Position numbers and translations under genes: made by a program
Notes under the pieces: generated by a model
What the model saw: only the letters and a program-made list of their open reading frames with translations
The model's database searches: none
Told to the model about the DNA's origin: nothing
Source of the DNA: Desulfobulbaceae bacterium
Lineage (GTDB): Bacteria > Desulfobacterota > Desulfobulbia > Desulfobulbales > Desulfobulbaceae
DNA: 7,861 nucleotides
Assembly: GCA_011322715.1 (NCBI GenBank)
Contig: DRLX01000245.1
Span: 1 to 7,861, forward strand
Direction of reading: 5' to 3'
Shown: positions 5,985 to 7,861 of the stretch, in pieces
How positions within the stretch are numbered: the first letter of the stretch is position 1
How the letters are laid out: each line of letters starts with the position of its first letter

Positions 5985-6452
5985 ATGCCTATCTGTGAAA
6001 CATCTGATTTCTGCGGCACCGTCATTTCACATGTCATGATGCCGTACCATGCCAACCCGGCGGGCAACGTCAACGGCGGCGTCATCATGCAGCTTATAGA
6101 CGATGCCGCATTTGTCATTGCCACAAGATATGCCCGAACAAATGTCGTTACCGCGTCCATTGACAGGATCGACTTTCATCGCCCGGTCCATGTAGGTGAC
6201 CTACTGACGCTTAAGGCCTGCATCAACATGACACACCGCTCTTCCATGGAGATTGGAGTCCGCGTTGAAAGTGAAAAAATGCGCACCGGGGAAGTGCGAC
6301 ATATCGCCTCAGCCTATTTGACTTTTGTCGCCCTAAACGACAAGGGCAGACCTTCACCCATTCTCGAGTATAAACCGGCTTGCGAAGCTGCCCAACGTCG
6401 ATACGCAGAGGCAATGCAGCGCCGAAAGCAACGCCTGACAAACAAGGAGTAA
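5985..6452 (+). CDS. Acyl-CoA thioesterase, hot-dog fold (YciA/BACH-like)
   Basis: This 155-residue single hot-dog domain protein would hydrolyse acyl-CoA to free acid and CoA in the cytoplasm. The signature YHANPAGNVNGGVIMQLIDD (21-40) is the family's helix and active-site loop, with N24 and the D39/D40 pair at the expected catalytic positions. TASIDRIDFHRPVHVGDLLTL (56-76) forms the following strands, and SMEIGVRVESE (87-97) the next. The basic C-terminal tail (about 135-155, rich in R, Q and K) is a likely disordered or helical extension. Chain-length preference cannot be told from sequence. The ATG is 22 bases after the clpB terminator and is preceded by only a weak GGGAA site. No clear promoter is visible, so expression may depend on read-through or an unrecognised promoter. 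The stop is followed at once by the disrupted ORF at 6463. Confidence 0.88.
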   Translation: MPICETSDFCGTVISHVMMPYHANPAGNVNGGVIMQLIDDAAFVIATRYARTNVVTASIDRIDFHRPVHVGDLLTLKACINMTHRSSMEIGVRVESEKMRTGEVRHIASAYLTFVALNDKGRPSPILEYKPACEAAQRRYAEAMQRRKQRLTNKE

Positions 6453-6462
6453 TGCAAACAAC

Positions 6463-6738
6463 ATGCAACTCGAGCATGTGCTTATCCAACCTGTCGGCCT
6501 GGCGTCGCTGCAACAATTCTTTGAACAGACGATCCTCCTGAGATCGGGAACGTGACCACAACCTCCCTTTTCCTATAATGGATCATGGCTGTACAGTGAG
6601 AGGGAAAGCTATCATCCATCCGGCCAACAATACACAGAATATACGGTACCTAAAAGTGGAGAACACCTGTTTTTCAACAAAGGACCGGGAGGTATTACAC
6701 TCGAAGTTCAATTTCCTCCAGGAGAAAAAGGATTATAA
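6463..6738 (+). pseudogene. ORF pair in one frame split by UGA at 6553-6555; probable decayed gene
   Basis: From ATG 6463 a frame of 30 codons (MQLEHVLIQPVGLASLQQFF...) ends at TGA 6553-6555, and the same frame stays open for another 60 codons to TAA 6736-6738. The second half reads like real protein (SYNGSWLYSERESYHPSG, then TVPKSGEHLFFNKGPGG and LEVQFPPGEKGL) but has no in-frame start codon of its own. AAGGAG at the end of the thioesterase gene (6444-6449) precedes the ATG by 13 bases. A second ATG overlaps the thioesterase stop (6452) but opens an implausible Cys/Ser/Arg-rich frame. I recognise no family. The likeliest reading is a gene broken by a nonsense mutation, or a fragment of a larger lost gene. 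Sec insertion is possible in principle, but no convincing hairpin lies 16-37 bases after the UGA. Confidence 0.35.
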
Positions 6739-6921
6739 TTTACCTGCCGCCGGATAGGGACTTTTAAAAGAGGGCCTCTTACTTATCTCTCCATACCGTT
6801 TCGGGAACAATCGATGAATATCTTATTTTTACGACACCATCACAAGTAATACGCTTGCTTTTTCATTCGATATGCTCTATTGCAACGTAACGATTCCTAT
6901 CAAAAAATTGAGGAGAAAATT
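6739..6921. other. Short gene-free spacer before the 94-residue gene
   Basis: This 183-base stretch has no supported gene. It carries a 13-base near-palindrome AAGAGGGCCTCTT (6768-6780) that can form a 5-bp stem. Possible -10-like boxes (TAATAC at 6847, TATTGC at 6878) have poor -35 partners, so the promoter of the next gene is not resolved. Confidence 0.4.
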
Positions 6922-7206
6922 ATGGCTGCTGACGTAGACGAAATATCAATAAATTATGAGGAAGAAGGCACCCTTATCGTCAAAGAACTTGATAAGGAAA
7001 TCCTGTCCAAAGGTGCGTGGACAACGATTCTCTTTCGCTACCAGGATTTCAACCGGGGCAAGGGCGAATACGGGCCGGAGAAGTATACAATCAGAAGGTA
7101 CCAGAAACGTAACGGCCAGTATCTTCCTAAATCTAAATTCAATATTTCCTCCGCCAAGCAGGCAAAAAAAATCATTGAAACACTCAACAAATGGATTGAA
7201 GAATAA
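6922..7206 (+). CDS. Conserved-looking 94-residue protein of unknown function
   Basis: I do not assign a function. The ATG at 6922 is chosen because GAGGAG (6910-6915) lies six bases upstream; an upstream TTG (6880) would add 14 residues but has no such site. The protein is charged and soluble, without signal peptide or membrane segment. An acidic start (EISINYEEEG, 7-16) precedes a lysine-rich stretch, then GAWTTILFRYQDFN (31-44), the distinctive basic and aromatic block YGPEKYTIRRYQK (50-62) and KSKFNISS (70-77), and a C-terminal helix (about 78-94). The beta-rich body with one terminal helix recalls PC4-type nucleic-acid-binding proteins, but this is only a loose resemblance. The composition and motif structure favour a genuine gene. 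It stands alone before the rRNA operon. Confidence 0.75.
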   Translation: MAADVDEISINYEEEGTLIVKELDKEILSKGAWTTILFRYQDFNRGKGEYGPEKYTIRRYQKRNGQYLPKSKFNISSAKQAKKIIETLNKWIEE

Positions 7207-7546
7207 TTTTCCCTACAAGGAGTACTATTCACTGTCGTGTGCAGGGCAAATTTGAATCCACTTGGAGTTCAATGGCTTGGCACCTTATTTCCCCTCCTAA
7301 AGTTGCCTATTTCTTTGCTTGATATAATCTTCGAATGGGATTGACGGGTTGAAATCCGTTCTTCACTGATTGCTGTGACGATATACCCGGCATGATAAGA
7401 ACACAAAGATTATTCTTTCCATAATAAGGCATTAACTCTTAATTTCACATGCTCATTTTTTTTCGAGTTATCAATCAATTAGCTAAAAAAAACCTCTCAG
7501 CATTCTAGGGCGGTCAAAAAGAAAAGAACCATGCACGCTTTTTATG
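7207..7546. other. Gene-free upstream region of the rRNA operon
   Basis: No supported gene lies here on either strand. It contains a hairpin at 7252-7272 (TTGAA/TTCAA plus TCC/GGA with one bulged G) that may end the transcript of the 94-residue gene, although no T-tract follows. An extended -10 box stands at 7320-7328. The rest is AT-rich sequence with A- and T-runs (7457-7464, 7485-7492) of the kind often found upstream of rRNA promoters. A 35-codon GTG frame at 7237-7344 is too weakly supported to call. Confidence 0.5.
7320..7328 (+). promoter_or_regulatory. Extended -10 promoter box TGATATAAT
   Basis: TG-A-TATAAT is a perfect extended -10 element. The nearest -35-like hexamer, TTGCCT (7303-7308), is only 14 bases away, so the promoter would depend on the extended box. 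It lies about 500 bases upstream of 16S rRNA with no gene directly after it. It could be a distal rRNA promoter or the start of a small RNA. Confidence 0.35.
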
Positions 7547-7575
7547 TTGACAGGCGCCTGTATCCCATGTAGGTT
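7547..7575 (+). promoter_or_regulatory. rRNA operon promoter P1 (upstream)
   Basis: TTGACA (7547-7552), a 17-base spacer and TAGGTT (7570-7575), followed by the GC-rich run CCCGCC. A GC-rich discriminator after the -10 is typical of stringently controlled rRNA promoters. It lies about 250 bases upstream of 16S. Confidence 0.5.
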
Positions 7576-7642
7576 CCCGCCTCGTTGCTTGTGAACAATC
7601 ACTCCGGCAACAAAAAAACTTCATCCTTGCTTGTTTTTATTA

Positions 7643-7671
7643 TTGACAGCAAAACAAATAAGGATTAAGTT
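7643..7671 (+). promoter_or_regulatory. rRNA operon promoter P2 (proximal)
   Basis: TTGACA (7643-7648), a 17-base spacer and TAAGTT (7666-7671; TTAAGT one base earlier is the 16-base alternative). AT-rich sequence (TTGTTTTTATTA, 7631-7642) directly upstream resembles an UP element, and the -10 is followed by CTCCGGCGC. The architecture matches P1 at 7547. Confidence 0.6.
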
Positions 7672-7708
7672 AAAAGCTCCGGCGCAGAAAACAAATCATG
7701 CGTTGAAT

Positions 7709-7742
7709 CGCCCTTTGCGGCGGCTTTTTTGATCTTTGAAAA
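7709..7742 (+). promoter_or_regulatory. rRNA leader boxB-like hairpin and boxA antitermination site
   Basis: CGCC (7709-7712) pairs with GGCG (7719-7722) around a 6-base loop. It is followed by a T-run and then TGATCTTTGAAAA (7730-7742), which matches boxA TGCTCTTTAACAA at 10 of 13 positions. Hairpin then boxA is the order of Nus-factor antitermination sites in rRNA leaders. The boxA call is firmer than the hairpin. Confidence 0.6.
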
Positions 7743-7804
7743 CTGAACAGTAAATAGAGCGGGCCAAGTTAAGTAATTTGGTTTTTAAGAGTAGTAAAGT
7801 AAGT

Positions 7805-7822
7805 CCAATCGATTGTGATTGG
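7805..7822 (+). repeat. Hairpin just upstream of 16S rRNA
   Basis: CCAATC (7805-7810) and GATTGG (7817-7822) form a perfect 6-bp stem with a 6-base loop, ending nine bases before the mature 16S start. It may help 16S 5' processing. A second weaker stem (7764-7781, CCAA...TTGG followed by TTTTT) lies upstream in the same leader. Confidence 0.4.
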
Positions 7823-7831
7823 TCAGGATAT

Positions 7832-7861
7832 AAACTGGAGAGTTTGATCCTGGCTCAGAAC
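7832..7861 (+). rRNA. rrs: 16S ribosomal RNA, first 30 bases (continues beyond window)
   Basis: AAACTGGAGAGTTTGATCCT and the following GGCTCAG are the universal bacterial 16S 5' end, including the 27F primer site. The start is placed by alignment to the E. coli 5' end (AAATTGAAGAGTTTGATC). Only the 5' terminus is present, so it gives no useful taxonomy. Confidence 0.97.

Noticed and set aside
6223..6561. 112-codon minus-strand ORF over the thioesterase 3' end and beyond
   Set aside because: It largely overlaps a well-supported thioesterase in antisense, has no ribosome site or recognisable motif, and is rich in Arg/Cys as shadow frames are.
6574..6579. TATAAT as a promoter inside the broken ORF
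   Set aside because: No -35-like hexamer occurs at 16-18 bases upstream and there is no TG extension.
7277..7293. Near-identical 17-mer at 2410-2426 and 7277-7293 (TTGGCA-CTT-TTTCCC type), resembling a sigma-54 promoter
   Set aside because: The invariant GC of the -12 element is CC in both, and a 17-mer match with two mismatches is expected several times by chance in a window of this size.
7237..7344. 35-codon GTG ORF with a hydrophobic centre after the 94-residue gene
   Set aside because: The AAGGAG site is about 14 bases away, the ORF is short, and the same frame follows directly from the previous stop. Too weak to call.

Overview
The window looks like chromosomal DNA of a sulfate-reducer-type bacterium, most likely Desulfobacterota (for example Desulfobulbales). 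This is an inference from moderate base composition, the style of the proteins, a HesB/IscA-like gene with an in-frame UGA of the kind known from Geobacter and Desulfo- lineages, and a 16S rRNA 5' end. There is no sign of phage, insertion sequences or CRISPR. The region is core housekeeping sequence with one recoded gene and a thinly coding 3' third.

Layout. (1) 1-408 (+) is the C-terminal end of a SPOUT-family TrmJ-like RNA methyltransferase. (2) 409-522 holds a near-perfect hairpin serving two convergent genes. (3) 2301-523 (-) is a two-gene operon: a group III-type 6-phosphofructokinase, then 9 bases later an endonuclease III-like DNA glycosylase. Its likely promoter lies at 2388-2416. (4) 2417-2756 is a regulatory region with a second promoter facing right, several inverted repeats and a leader of about 190 bases. 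(5) 2757-3095 (+) is a HesB/IscA-like protein whose codon 34 is UGA. A hairpin 25 bases downstream fits the bacterial SECIS pattern, so I read it as a 112-residue selenoprotein rather than a short ORF or a pseudogene. It ends in a strong terminator. (6) 3329-5920 (+) is full-length clpB behind a sigma-32-like heat-shock promoter, with its own terminator. (7) 5985-6452 (+) is a hot-dog acyl-CoA thioesterase. (8) 6463-6738 is an ORF pair joined in frame across a UGA, probably a decayed gene. (9) 6922-7206 (+) is an unrecognised 94-residue protein. (10) 7207-7831 is the upstream and leader region of an rRNA operon, with two tandem TTGACA promoters and a boxA-like antitermination site. The 16S rRNA starts at about 7832.

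Functionally the genes are mostly independent units: RNA modification, glycolysis with base-excision repair, Fe-S or redox chemistry, protein disaggregation, acyl-CoA turnover and ribosome production. The most noteworthy item is the UGA-containing HesB-like gene. An annotator that treats UGA as stop would truncate it or start it at the internal TTG at 2871, losing the Sec residue and the N-terminal third. If the reading is right, the genome must also carry selA, selB, selC and selD.
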